Shown here: positions 17,659 to 26,936 of the stretch, in pieces
How positions within the stretch are numbered: position 1 is the first letter of the stretch
How the letters are laid out: every line of letters begins with the position of its first letter
NCBI GenBank assembly: GCA_964573105.1
Contig: CAZNIS010000023.1
Span: 9,202-73,201 of the forward strand
Direction of reading: 5' to 3'
From: CAKZSB01 sp964573105
GTDB taxonomy: Bacteria > Pseudomonadota > Gammaproteobacteria > Granulosicoccales > Granulosicoccaceae
DNA: 64,000 nucleotides
Program-made: the position numbers and the translations under genes
Notes under the pieces: model-generated
What the model was told of the DNA's origin: nothing
The model's input: only the letters and a program-made list of their open reading frames with translations
Database searches by the model: none

Positions 17659-18813
17659 ATGATTGAACAGCGATTTAACACGGTGGCGGATGATCCGGTC
17701 CTCGATGATCGTGTTACTCGGGTACTGCACGTTACCTATGATATGGGCATTGGTGGCACCGAGCAGGTAATCTGTCAGCTGCTGGATGGGCTGGATCCAC
17801 AGCAATACGTGTGTGAAATCGCCTGTATTGAAGACAACATCGGGCCGCTGGGTGAAAGGTTGCAGGCTGATGGCGTATTGATTCATACATTGAATCGTGT
17901 GCCCGGTTTTGATCGTTCTCTGGTGCGCAAGCTGCGACAGATCTACCGTTCCAGTTCGATCGATGTGGTTCACTGTCATCAGTACACGCCCTATGTGTAC
18001 GGTGTGCTGGCGGCGATGCTGACCGGCGTTAAAGTAGTGTTTACCGAGCACGGGCGCCACTATCCCGATCGCTATTCCTGGAAGCGGCGACTGGTCAATC
18101 CGATTCTCAATACACTGACGGCGCGCATCGTAGCCATTTCGGAGGCCACCGCAGATGCGCTGGCGCATTTTGAGTGGTTTCGTCGCGGCGGCATCAGCGT
18201 CGTGTACAACGGTATGGCGGCGGGGCAGCGGGATCCGCATCGAGCCAAACGTCGCGAGCACGGCATCGCCGATGACAAGCTCGTTTACGGCACGATCTCG
18301 CGGTTTGATGCCGTGAAGAATCTGCCGCTATTAGTCAATGCATTCGCACAGGTGTGCCGCAGCAACCCCGGTGTGGTGCTGCTGCTGGTCGGCGACGGTG
18401 ATGAGCGATCGGCGATTGAACAGCTGGTGCGCGAACTGGGGATTGAACACGCTGTTGTTTTTTGTGGCTACCAAACGGACACAGCCGCCTACATGTCGGC
18501 GATCGATGTATTTTTGTTGCCTTCCCTTACTGAGGGGACATCCATGACGTTGCTTGAGGCCATGTCAATGAGCGTATGTTGTATCGTCACGGATGTCGGC
18601 GGAAATCCAGAGATTGTCGAGCGAGACAAAACCGGACTGGTTGTACCGAGTGCCGATCTCGGTGCGCTGGTAGAGGCGATGCGTACTGTGGCTGAAGACG
18701 AGTCAACGAGAGGCACGCTGGCGCGCAACGGCAGCGAACGGTTTCACAACAAATTCACGCTGACGAACATGATTGAACAGTATCACCAACTGTATCAATC
18801 GCTACGGCATTGA
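17659..18813 (+). CDS. Family 4 glycosyltransferase
   Basis: 384 residues, GT-B fold. The N-terminal domain has the acceptor-side GIGGTEQVICQLL; the C-terminal domain has ISRFDAVKNLP, VGDGDE and the PSLTEGTSMTLLEAM motif (E-x7-E) that binds the sugar nucleotide. It resembles the GT4 associated with exosortase loci (TIGR03088 type). It adds one sugar to the lipid-linked repeat unit in the cytoplasm. It follows the amidotransferase by 30 bp. Donor and linkage unknown. Confidence 0.85.
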   Translation: MIEQRFNTVADDPVLDDRVTRVLHVTYDMGIGGTEQVICQLLDGLDPQQYVCEIACIEDNIGPLGERLQADGVLIHTLNRVPGFDRSLVRKLRQIYRSSSIDVVHCHQYTPYVYGVLAAMLTGVKVVFTEHGRHYPDRYSWKRRLVNPILNTLTARIVAISEATADALAHFEWFRRGGISVVYNGMAAGQRDPHRAKRREHGIADDKLVYGTISRFDAVKNLPLLVNAFAQVCRSNPGVVLLLVGDGDERSAIEQLVRELGIEHAVVFCGYQTDTAAYMSAIDVFLLPSLTEGTSMTLLEAMSMSVCCIVTDVGGNPEIVERDKTGLVVPSADLGALVEAMRTVAEDESTRGTLARNGSERFHNKFTLTNMIEQYHQLYQSLRH

Positions 18814-18876
18814 TAGTCAAACGATCACAGCGGTGCTGCCGGCACGGCCACTTGACACCGAACAGACGCCTATCGA

Positions 18877-21570
18877 TTGCGCGCTCTCTGGCAGCTTGTA
18901 GCTGCGTCGCCTGTGGTGTGCCTGTTTTTTGGTCTGATCATCCCGTTGGATTGCGCTTCGGCAATGCACATAAATGATGCACCACCAATGAATCCTATCG
19001 CCCTACACATCAAACGTATATCGGATACGGCGGCCACCGGCCAGCCGCTGTCCATTGGCGTGCCGTTGCCCCGCGGATACGCTGCTACTGTGCAGCAACT
19101 TCAACTGCGCGATCTGAATGACGAGCCGATTAACTGCGATTTATCGGTCAGCCAAACCTGGCCTGATGGTAGTCCGCGTTGGGTACTGGTGCGATTTGCT
19201 ATCACCGAAGGGCTTGCTACCGCGCAACTCGTATCCACTGCGTCAGACCACACGCCGCAAAATCCCTTTGAGGTAGTGGAAGGGCCTGAAGAGATCAGCG
19301 TTAGGGCGGGAGAGTACGAATTTCTACTTGCGCGTGACGGACGCGGCATGTTGCCTCGGGTGATGAATAATGGCTACCTGGTATGGGGTGGCAAGGTCGC
19401 CGATCACAGGATCTGTGTAACGGATGATCAGGGTGTTGAGATCGACCTTGAAACAGAGTCGATGGCGATGGAGTCTGTCGGCGCTCACAGCGTGCGCTGG
19501 CACGTACGCGCTAAGTGTCTCACACCGGCTCACCAGCCGGTGTCTATTGATCTTCATTTCACCCTCAGCGCAGAGAGGGTTCTAAGCTGTCGCTGTGTCG
19601 TCCATAACGGCGCACGAGCCAGGCACGCCGGTGGTCTTTGGGATTTAGGTGATCCGGGTTCATTTATGTTCCGGGCACTGAAACTATGTGTCAGCCACAG
19701 CGCGGATCGAATCGCGATCAGAACGCGTTGTGGAGAAAAGTGGCACAGTGCAGACGCTGCCAGCGAGATTGGTATTTTGCAGTCTTCCAGTGGGGGCGAA
19801 AACTGGCAGAGCCCGGTGCACGTCGATGCCGAAGGCCAATTACCCGCGATAATGACCGGGCAACCCAATGGTTACCGATTGACCGTCGATGACAATGTCG
19901 CGGAGCAGGGCGCGCGCTGTCAGCCGGTCGTTGATATTGCGGGTGGTAACGTTGCGCGGTATCAGGCATCGTTGCAAGACTATTGGCAAAACTTCCCGTC
20001 TGGCCTGCGGTGTAGTGCAGACGCGCTGGTGTGCCAGTTGTTTCCCGACGGTGGATCATCGCCACATGAGCTGCAGGCCGGAGAACGCAAAGGGCAATCG
20101 ATTCACTTTTCCTTCGGCGATGATTCTGACGCACTGGATTGGGTCGAAAATCGTGCGATCGTGGTGTTGGAACCAGCGGTTTATCAGCAGGCTTGTGCGC
20201 TGAGGTACAGCGACGGGGAGCCGCTTGACCGTGGCTACGATGACCTGCTGGAGATCGGGCTTAGCGAAACGGCAGGCTATGTAGCAAAACGCGAAGCCGT
20301 TGACGAATACGGATGGCGGCACTACGGAGAGATTTACGCCGATCACGAGACGGCCTTCGATGACGGCGACGGCGTTTTCGTCTCTCACTACAACAATCAA
20401 TACGACCCTGTATACGGATTCGCACGTCAGTTTGCGCTCAGTGCTGATCCACGCTGGTACGACCTGATGCAGACGCTGGCAAGTCATGTGATGGACATCG
20501 ATGTGTATCGTACCGAACTTGATCGCGCCGAGTACAACAATGGTTTGTTCTGGCACACGGATCACTACAAGCAAGCCCACACTTGCACGCACCGGACATT
20601 TTCACGCCACCAGTACGCATCTGACTGGTCCGGCCCGATGGGCGGTGGCCCCGGTCCGGAACACTGCTATACGTCGGGTTTGAAGCTCTACTACCTGATG
20701 ACAGGTGATCGCGAGGCACGTGAAACGGTGCTAGGGCTGGCGGCCTGGATAACGGCATACTACGAGGGCGGAAATACGCTGGTAGAGCGATGCCTTGGCA
20801 CTCGACAGGATCTGCACCAGACACTGACACTGCTAAAAGGCAATAAAACCTTTCGCTATAGATATCCGTTTAGCCGCGGCACGGGAAATTACATTCGCGC
20901 ATTGCTGGATAGTTTTGAGCTGACCGGTGATAATGACTATCTTACGCGCGCTGAAACGGTCATACGCCACACATTTGGGCCGTCCGATGATATTGCCATG
21001 CGCGGGCTTGAAGACGTTGAGCACACCTGGTTCTACACCGTCTTTCTACAGGAAGTCGCGCATTACCTCGATGTAAAGCGCGAGCAGGGTACCTTTGACA
21101 CGGCGTTTGAATATGCGCGTCAAGGGCTTTTGCACTATGCCCGCTGGATGGTCGAGCATGAGGGGCCAAGCCTCGATTACGACAAGCTCGAGTATCCCAA
21201 CGCGACCTGGGTGGCTCAGGATATTCGTAAAGTTGAAGTCCTCTATGCCGCCTATTGCTACGCGACTGATCAGCGTGAAAGTTTTCTGCAGCGAGCTGTT
21301 TTCTTTCGCGACTATGTGATATCTGAGCTTCGAAAATCAGATACGGCTCACTACGCTCGAATTCAGATCATTCTTTTGCAGAACCACGGGCCTTCCGGGT
21401 TACTACATCTCGAGCGCGCCACGGAGGCCTACTCCGAAGCGCTTATTGAGGACGATTGCTTTCAGTCGGTGGCAGGAATACTGGGTGAGGCTGCAGGCCG
21501 ATGGGGGCGTGCGCTGGCACGGTTCAACCCCGCGCGGGAAATTCGCTGGCTGAGAACAAGATTTCAATGA
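18877..21570 (+). CDS. Exported polysaccharide lyase-like protein (PcRGLX/YetA-like)
   Basis: 897 residues. TTG 18877 gives a signal peptide (LVAASPVVCLFFGLIIPLD, cleavage near CASA); an ATG at 18964 would remove it. The N-terminal RIFT-barrel-like region (GVPLPRGY, PDGSPRWVLVRF) and a C-terminal alpha/alpha-toroid-like region (HTDHYKQAHTCTHRTFSRHQ, GPGPEHCYTSGL) resemble exo-rhamnogalacturonan-lyase/YetA proteins. I infer a periplasmic glycan-active enzyme that trims or turns over the polymer. No ribosome site is evident before the TTG. It overlaps the next glycosyltransferase by an ATGA, so the two are co-translated. Confidence 0.68.
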   Translation: MRALWQLVAASPVVCLFFGLIIPLDCASAMHINDAPPMNPIALHIKRISDTAATGQPLSIGVPLPRGYAATVQQLQLRDLNDEPINCDLSVSQTWPDGSPRWVLVRFAITEGLATAQLVSTASDHTPQNPFEVVEGPEEISVRAGEYEFLLARDGRGMLPRVMNNGYLVWGGKVADHRICVTDDQGVEIDLETESMAMESVGAHSVRWHVRAKCLTPAHQPVSIDLHFTLSAERVLSCRCVVHNGARARHAGGLWDLGDPGSFMFRALKLCVSHSADRIAIRTRCGEKWHSADAASEIGILQSSSGGENWQSPVHVDAEGQLPAIMTGQPNGYRLTVDDNVAEQGARCQPVVDIAGGNVARYQASLQDYWQNFPSGLRCSADALVCQLFPDGGSSPHELQAGERKGQSIHFSFGDDSDALDWVENRAIVVLEPAVYQQACALRYSDGEPLDRGYDDLLEIGLSETAGYVAKREAVDEYGWRHYGEIYADHETAFDDGDGVFVSHYNNQYDPVYGFARQFALSADPRWYDLMQTLASHVMDIDVYRTELDRAEYNNGLFWHTDHYKQAHTCTHRTFSRHQYASDWSGPMGGGPGPEHCYTSGLKLYYLMTGDREARETVLGLAAWITAYYEGGNTLVERCLGTRQDLHQTLTLLKGNKTFRYRYPFSRGTGNYIRALLDSFELTGDNDYLTRAETVIRHTFGPSDDIAMRGLEDVEHTWFYTVFLQEVAHYLDVKREQGTFDTAFEYARQGLLHYARWMVEHEGPSLDYDKLEYPNATWVAQDIRKVEVLYAAYCYATDQRESFLQRAVFFRDYVISELRKSDTAHYARIQIILLQNHGPSGLLHLERATEAYSEALIEDDCFQSVAGILGEAAGRWGRALARFNPAREIRWLRTRFQ

Positions 21571-22739
21571 GCAGACAAATGACAATGAATGCGCCCGCAG
21601 CACCTGCCGATGCCGGCGAAATAAGTAGCAATCTGGTTAAACCCGTTAAGGTGCTGCACTTCATCTGTTCCACCGGTTTCTATGGTGCCGAGAAGTGGAT
21701 CCTGGCGCTGGCAAACAACGCCGACGCGGGTTTGGTCGACTCCGAGCTGGTGGTCACGCGCGAAAGCGTGGATCACGATCTTGAGCTAACGCGGGAGTTC
21801 AAGCGCCTCGGACTGCCTGCACATGAACTACCCATGAACGGACGGTTCGACTTTCGTGTTGTCAGTCAATTGGTCAAACTGATCAGGCAGCGTGGCATTG
21901 AAGTCATTCACTGTCACGGATACAAATCCGACATCATCGGCGTGATTGCTGGTCGCATCGCTGGTGTCAAATGTATATCTACGCCACACGGCTTCGAAAC
22001 CACAGTAGATTGGAAGCTCAATCTGTTTATTAAGCTCGGCTGCGTCAGTCTGCGTTTTTTTGATTTCGTCGTTCCACTATCGCCGGAATTAGAGAGTGAC
22101 GTCCGGGGGATGAAGGTATCAGATAAAAAAATCCGCTATATCCGCAACGCGGTGGATCTGAAAGGGATCGAATTCCGTGGTGCACGCAAGGATGCCGGTG
22201 GTGCAAAGAAAATTGGTTTTATCGGGCAGATGATTGAGCGTAAAAATGTACGCGATTTGCTGGATGTGTTTGATGCCGTGGCGCAGGATACAACCGATGT
22301 GAGCTTGTGTCTGTTGGGCGACGGTGCGAGTCGAGCCGAATACGAAGCCTACGCGGCCGGTCTGGCCAGCGCCGATGCGATAGAATTTACCGGGTTTGTC
22401 AACAACCCTCTCGAATACCTAAAGACCTTCGACTTATTTGTCATGAGTTCGCAGCTGGAAGGTATTCCAAGATGCCTGATGGAGTCGATGGCAATGGGAG
22501 TTCCGGTGGCAGCCTATGACATACCTGGCATCGACCAATTGATCGAACACAAGGCTACCGGATTACTGGCGCCCTTTGGCGACAAGCGAGCGCTAGAGGC
22601 CTGTTGGCGGGAGTTGCTGGGCGATGCCGCACTAAGTGAGCAAATTGCAATCGCGGCGCACAATCGTATCAACAGGTTGTACTCCGCATCGCGTATGGCC
22701 AGGGAGTACACCGAGTTGTACCAGGAAATCTGTCGCTAG
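21567..22739 (+). CDS. Family 4 glycosyltransferase
   Basis: 390 residues, GT-B fold. The N-terminal motif FYGAEKWILAL and C-terminal IGQMIERKNVRDLL, LLGDG and SSQLEGIPRCLMESMAMG (E-x7-E) identify GT4. ATG 21567 overlaps the lyase-like stop (ATGA) and is preferred over an upstream GTG/ATG-like start at 21501. It adds a sugar during repeat-unit assembly; donor unknown. It ends 18 bp from the convergent FemAB-like gene. Confidence 0.86.
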   Translation: MSRQMTMNAPAAPADAGEISSNLVKPVKVLHFICSTGFYGAEKWILALANNADAGLVDSELVVTRESVDHDLELTREFKRLGLPAHELPMNGRFDFRVVSQLVKLIRQRGIEVIHCHGYKSDIIGVIAGRIAGVKCISTPHGFETTVDWKLNLFIKLGCVSLRFFDFVVPLSPELESDVRGMKVSDKKIRYIRNAVDLKGIEFRGARKDAGGAKKIGFIGQMIERKNVRDLLDVFDAVAQDTTDVSLCLLGDGASRAEYEAYAAGLASADAIEFTGFVNNPLEYLKTFDLFVMSSQLEGIPRCLMESMAMGVPVAAYDIPGIDQLIEHKATGLLAPFGDKRALEACWRELLGDAALSEQIAIAAHNRINRLYSASRMAREYTELYQEICR

Positions 22740-22756
22740 CAAAAAGCTGTTGCTTG

Positions 22757-24169
22757 CTACGGCAGGTTTTTCGCCACATGCGGGCCGATAAAGTTAGCAA
22801 GTGCTACTGGTAGACGTTTCCAGATATTGATCACCAGTTGATACTTTGGATTCTGCGGGTTGACTTCCGGTAGTTCGTCAGTGTCATTCAACCAGTAGTG
22901 CCAGTACAGCTGGTGTTCCTGCGCACCCCACTGACGCTTAAATTTGTGTGTGCTGGCGCCGATCGACGAACGACCAAAGTCAAAGAACGAATGACCCAGC
23001 TCAATGGCTTTTGCCAGAACTGAGCGATACAGAAACATATTGGCACCCAGATGATTGAACTCGCGCAGCGACGATGCCCAGGGGATCTCGAGTTTGTCGT
23101 TGTGTGCGATTAAAAATCCGGCCGCTAGTGGCTTTTCGCCCTGATAAACCACCGCAATCGAGGTTTTCTCGGGAAACGTGCGGATGATATCGCTGAAGAA
23201 TCGGCGACTGTACACAGGTGTGCCCAGGTCCCGCATGTTGCGGCTGAACACCTGGTAGAAGCTGCTCACAAGTTCTTCGCCGCCGAACTTGAAGATCAGA
23301 CCGTGGCTGCTCGCGCGCTTGACCTGGGCTCGCAGTTTGCTTCCAAGTTCCCGGTCCAGCGCTTCGTCGCTTGTTGGTAACGGCAGAATCATCGACACTT
23401 TATGTGTTTTGGTTGCGGCCGCGTTCTGATTGCCGGTGTCGCGCAGCTCGACATGGCTCGCGCCAAGCTCTCTGGATAGTTGCTGGGCGACAGCTGGCAA
23501 TTGTCTGGCAGTAGCCGCGTCATCGGCGAGCACGCCCGAATAGTTAACGTAAGGCAATGAAATCAGCGACGAGCCAAACAGTGCGCTCTTTATGTGAATC
23601 AATGGCAGTACGCCAACGATCCTGCCTGACTGTCGCGCGATCAGGTAGTGTGGATTGTGCCCGAAATTGTCATATATCAATTGATGCCATCTGGCGTCGT
23701 GATAGGCGGTCGATCGGCTGTGTTGTTTTACGTAGGTCTGCCACTCTTCGTGTGGGAACGGCTGCTCACAGGATACTTTCAGGTCGTTGCCGGCAGCTGT
23801 GTTCGTGTCGTAATCGGTGGCCCGAAAATGCTCGGGCATCTGCGATGACGGCTCTGCTGGTTCGTCAGTGCCAATGTTTTGTTCCAGTCGCGTCATGCAC
23901 TCGGCGATGGTATCGTCCAGCTCCGAGATCTGGCCGCTAATCGTTGCCACTTGTGCGATGATCGGTTCGGCTGCCTGGCCGGCCTTTTTTGCGGCGCCAA
24001 TCTCGCGTGACATTTTCTTGCGATCCACTTGCAGTTGTTCGCTGGCCTGAATCAGCTTGAGTACTTTGCCAACCAGTTCCACAGTCAATTGTGCGCTAGC
24101 ATTCGCCGCGACATAGGCAGTAGGTTCTGTACCAATTATTTTGGCAAGTTGGTGTCGGTATTTTGGCAT
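22757..24169 (-). CDS. FemAB-like XrtA-locus protein with seryl-tRNA-synthetase-like arm
   Basis: 470 residues from ATG 24169 (the frame stays open to ATG 24262). The C-terminal part (about 137-470) is a FemAB/GNAT-type domain as found in exosortase loci (TIGR03019 type), with RSTAYHDARWHQLI, FDFGRSS and KFKRQWGA. The N-terminal 100 residues are not part of that family. Residues 46-73 read LQVDR--MSREIGAAKKAGQAAEPI, closely resembling the tRNA-binding coiled-coil of seryl-tRNA synthetase (LQAERN-SKSIGQAKARGEDIEP in E. coli), followed by a return helix (about 75-97). FemX-type enzymes transfer amino acids from aminoacyl-tRNA. I infer a tRNA-dependent aminoacyl transferase acting on polymer or lipid carrier. 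No clear ribosome site supports either start. Confidence 0.72.
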   Translation of the reverse strand: MPKYRHQLAKIIGTEPTAYVAANASAQLTVELVGKVLKLIQASEQLQVDRKKMSREIGAAKKAGQAAEPIIAQVATISGQISELDDTIAECMTRLEQNIGTDEPAEPSSQMPEHFRATDYDTNTAAGNDLKVSCEQPFPHEEWQTYVKQHSRSTAYHDARWHQLIYDNFGHNPHYLIARQSGRIVGVLPLIHIKSALFGSSLISLPYVNYSGVLADDAATARQLPAVAQQLSRELGASHVELRDTGNQNAAATKTHKVSMILPLPTSDEALDRELGSKLRAQVKRASSHGLIFKFGGEELVSSFYQVFSRNMRDLGTPVYSRRFFSDIIRTFPEKTSIAVVYQGEKPLAAGFLIAHNDKLEIPWASSLREFNHLGANMFLYRSVLAKAIELGHSFFDFGRSSIGASTHKFKRQWGAQEHQLYWHYWLNDTDELPEVNPQNPKYQLVINIWKRLPVALANFIGPHVAKNLP

Positions 24170-24520
24170 TTGCGCATTGTCAGGGAATGGAGTCGGGGCG
24201 ATTAGATGGCGCCTTAAAACAGAATCTGAAGGCCCAGAGTTCACTCGCAGATTTCCGGCCATGATTCAGGTTGTCGTCGGCAGTTCTGTATTGCTGGGTA
24301 TGAGGGACCCGCAAAGGTCGCGTGGAACAATTATTGTGTGTTGAGCACGATTGTCAGCGGGGCGAAATATAGCCCGCTCCTACTCAAACTCATTCAAAGG
24401 AATAATGTTGCTACAGCCTTTCGTTGATCATTTCAAAAACGGCTGCCGGATAATTCATCTCGAATATGGTTCCAGAGCGAGCGTGTCGTCTGAGCTCGTG
24501 TCGCAGTTTGAGCCGGCTGT
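24170..24520. promoter_or_regulatory. 351-bp divergent spacer
   Basis: Region between the FemAB-like gene (minus) and the acyltransferase (plus); it should hold both promoters. The part nearest 24169 may be coding if the longer FemAB start (24262) is used. No convincing palindrome, terminator or small gene was seen. Confidence 0.35.
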
Positions 24521-25102
24521 ATGAAAGAACTGCTCAAACAAGCGGTGCGAGGGCTGTGCTGCGTCATAATTCTGCCGGTATATCTGGGCTATTTGCTTGC
24601 AGCGGCAGCGGGCAACCGGGATTCGGCATTCTCTGGCGCTTCTCAACTGGTGAGTATGCTCCCGGGGATATTCGGTGTGTACCTGCGCAATGCTTTCTTC
24701 TGGATGGCCATGCAGCACTGTGAACTAGGGGTATTTATCGGCTTTGGTGTGCTGTTCTCTCAACAAAGGACCGAAGTAGCCGAGGGTGTCTACATCGGAC
24801 CGCAATGCAATATCGGCTTGTGTCGGATTGGGCAAGGCGTTCTGCTGGGTAGTGGTGTTCATCTTCTCAGTGGAAAACATCAACACAGCTTTAGTGATCT
24901 GGACACGCCGATTCAACAACAAGGTGGCACATACTCGAAGATTTCAATCGGTGATGACTCGTGGATTGGGAACGGCGCTTTGGTTATGGCCGATGTTGGC
25001 CGTAAGTGTATTGTCGGGGCAGGGGCGGTGGTGACCAGTCCTGTGGAAGATTTCTCTATTGTCGCGGGAAACCCGGCAGTGATAGTGAAGAAGAGACAGT
25101 GA
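24521..25102 (+). CDS. Left-handed beta-helix O-acetyltransferase (WcaF/CysE-like)
   Basis: 193 residues. An N-terminal hydrophobic segment (about 10-30) is followed by hexapeptide repeats (VAEGVYIGPQCNIGLCRIGQGVLLGSG, ISIGDDSWIGNGALVM) and the closing loop VEDFSIVAGNPAVIVKKR. These match acetyl-CoA-dependent sugar O-acetyltransferases. The catalytic His is probably in the SGKHQH segment. It likely acetylates the repeat unit at the inner membrane. It opens the flippase/polymerase operon. Confidence 0.84.
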   Translation: MKELLKQAVRGLCCVIILPVYLGYLLAAAAGNRDSAFSGASQLVSMLPGIFGVYLRNAFFWMAMQHCELGVFIGFGVLFSQQRTEVAEGVYIGPQCNIGLCRIGQGVLLGSGVHLLSGKHQHSFSDLDTPIQQQGGTYSKISIGDDSWIGNGALVMADVGRKCIVGAGAVVTSPVEDFSIVAGNPAVIVKKRQ

Positions 25103-25136
25103 AAGAATACCTTAGCCGCACATCGAGCAGCGTCCG

Positions 25137-26651
25137 TTGATTAAAACCATCGCCAAGAATGTGTTTTCGAACTATGTCGGAATCGCTGGCACAATCATCA
25201 TAGCGTTCCTGCTATCGCCATTTCTCGTCCACTCACTGGGCGACACCGGATACGGCATTTGGTCTGTTGTAGCGGCTTTAACCGGCTATATGGCTCTGCT
25301 GGATCTGGGAGTGAGTTCGGCGATCGCCAAGTACGTCTCGCGTCACAAGGCACTCGACGACTATCGCAGCGTCAACGTAGTGATTGCATCCGGCCTGATG
25401 ATCATGATCGTCGTCGCCAGTGGTCTGGTGTTGTTGAGTCCACTGATCGCGTCGTCCTTTGTGTCGTTTTTTAGCTTCGAGCAGGAGTTCGCCGATACTG
25501 TTCACAAATTGATTCTGATCGCCTCGCTCGATATCGGGATATTTGTATCGACTGGGGTACTGATGGGTACCTTTTACGGTATTCAGCGTTATGAGGTCAT
25601 CAACGCTGTGAACTTATTGATGGCGTTATTTAAAGCGATTCTCTTTTACTACTTCCTGACTGCAGGCTTTGGGCTTGTAACAATGGGTTTTATCTCGCTA
25701 TTCGGTAACATTTTTGCGGCATTTGCGCTTTTTTTCTCGCTAAAAAAGTTCGAGCCCAGTATTCACATCGATGTCAGGAATGCGGATCGGAAAACTATAT
25801 CCAATATCTTCGGTTATAGCAAATACACTCTACTGTCTATGGTTGCCCTGCAACTGGTCTACTACAGCGATGCATTTGTAATTGGGTTCTTTATGTCCGC
25901 TGCTGCGATTACCTACTACAGCATTCCATGGAGCCTGGGGGAATACACGAATAAGTTGATCCTCGCAATCGCTCAGACTTTTGTGCCGGTATTCAGCGAG
26001 CAAGAAGCAACACAGGGTAATCAGGCAATTTATGCCACTTACGTCACCGGGACAAAAGTCATGCTGATTGTCTCGAATCTGCTTTGCCTTGGTGTGTTGG
26101 CTGTGGGAGACTACTTCGTGGCATTGTGGATGGGGCCGACCTATGCTGAGAAGTGCAGTGCCGTGCTATCGATAATCTTCTTGACGCAACTTATCAAAGG
26201 TCCCCAATTGCTGAGTTATTCAATTTTACTCGGTACCTCGAATCACCGAATTTTCTCCTTCTACAATTTCAGTTTCTCTATTCTAAATCTTATCCTGAGT
26301 ATTATACTGATTCAAAAGTACGAACTGGTAGGTGTGGCAATTGGGACGGCAATCACGCAAATTCTGTTTTATGGAGTGATTACACCAATTCTGACAAGTC
26401 GAGTGATTCGCTCAAGTCTTATTCGATATTTTAGGGATACCTATCTTCGAGCGATACCGTCGTCTATATTGCTATTCGTTGTATTGAAGTATCTGGCTAA
26501 TAATAATGCGCCAGACAGTTACTTTGAGCTGATAGGACAGGCACTTATGGCAGCTAGCCTCTACGCTGTAGTGGCATACTGGACTCTTTTAGGATCTGAA
26601 GAGCGTGCCTACCTGTCGTCTACGGTTAGTCGCTTTGCGGCACGAGCCTAA
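25137..26651 (+). CDS. Wzx-type lipid-linked oligosaccharide flippase
   Basis: 504 residues with about 12-14 hydrophobic segments throughout, typical of the MATE/Wzx (polysaccharide_synt) family. It begins IKTIAKNVFSNYVGIAGTIIIAF and has a conserved GDTGYGIWSVV near residue 35. It translocates the undecaprenyl-linked repeat across the inner membrane. The start is TTG 25137 with GAGCAG upstream; no nearby ATG fits. Base composition becomes visibly more AT-rich from here to about 31390. Confidence 0.85.
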   Translation: MIKTIAKNVFSNYVGIAGTIIIAFLLSPFLVHSLGDTGYGIWSVVAALTGYMALLDLGVSSAIAKYVSRHKALDDYRSVNVVIASGLMIMIVVASGLVLLSPLIASSFVSFFSFEQEFADTVHKLILIASLDIGIFVSTGVLMGTFYGIQRYEVINAVNLLMALFKAILFYYFLTAGFGLVTMGFISLFGNIFAAFALFFSLKKFEPSIHIDVRNADRKTISNIFGYSKYTLLSMVALQLVYYSDAFVIGFFMSAAAITYYSIPWSLGEYTNKLILAIAQTFVPVFSEQEATQGNQAIYATYVTGTKVMLIVSNLLCLGVLAVGDYFVALWMGPTYAEKCSAVLSIIFLTQLIKGPQLLSYSILLGTSNHRIFSFYNFSFSILNLILSIILIQKYELVGVAIGTAITQILFYGVITPILTSRVIRSSLIRYFRDTYLRAIPSSILLFVVLKYLANNNAPDSYFELIGQALMAASLYAVVAYWTLLGSEERAYLSSTVSRFAARA

Positions 26652-26936
26652 AAAGTACCTACCGGTCGATAAGAGCGCTGGTGCTGTAAGTCTGTCAGAT
26701 CAAATGGCACCTTTATCTGAGTGTAGCTTCGACAATTGCGCAAGTCTCTTTTGCCGTCCGTTGACGTGAGACTGGATTTTCCAGGGCATGAACATTGCAG
26801 ATTTGGTCAGTTCGGTCATTGGATTCCGTGCGCTGCTGTTGTTTAGTTGGCTACATCGTTTATATCTGTTTGAAATTATCCTTTTTGTGTTTAAGGGCAG
26901 ACCTGTGTTTGATTGCTTGAGTGTGACCAATAGAAG

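Noticed and set aside
26700..26930. Minus-strand 76-codon frame before the ligase gene
   Set aside because: Basic low-complexity translation without family similarity, in an AT-rich spacer likely to hold a promoter.
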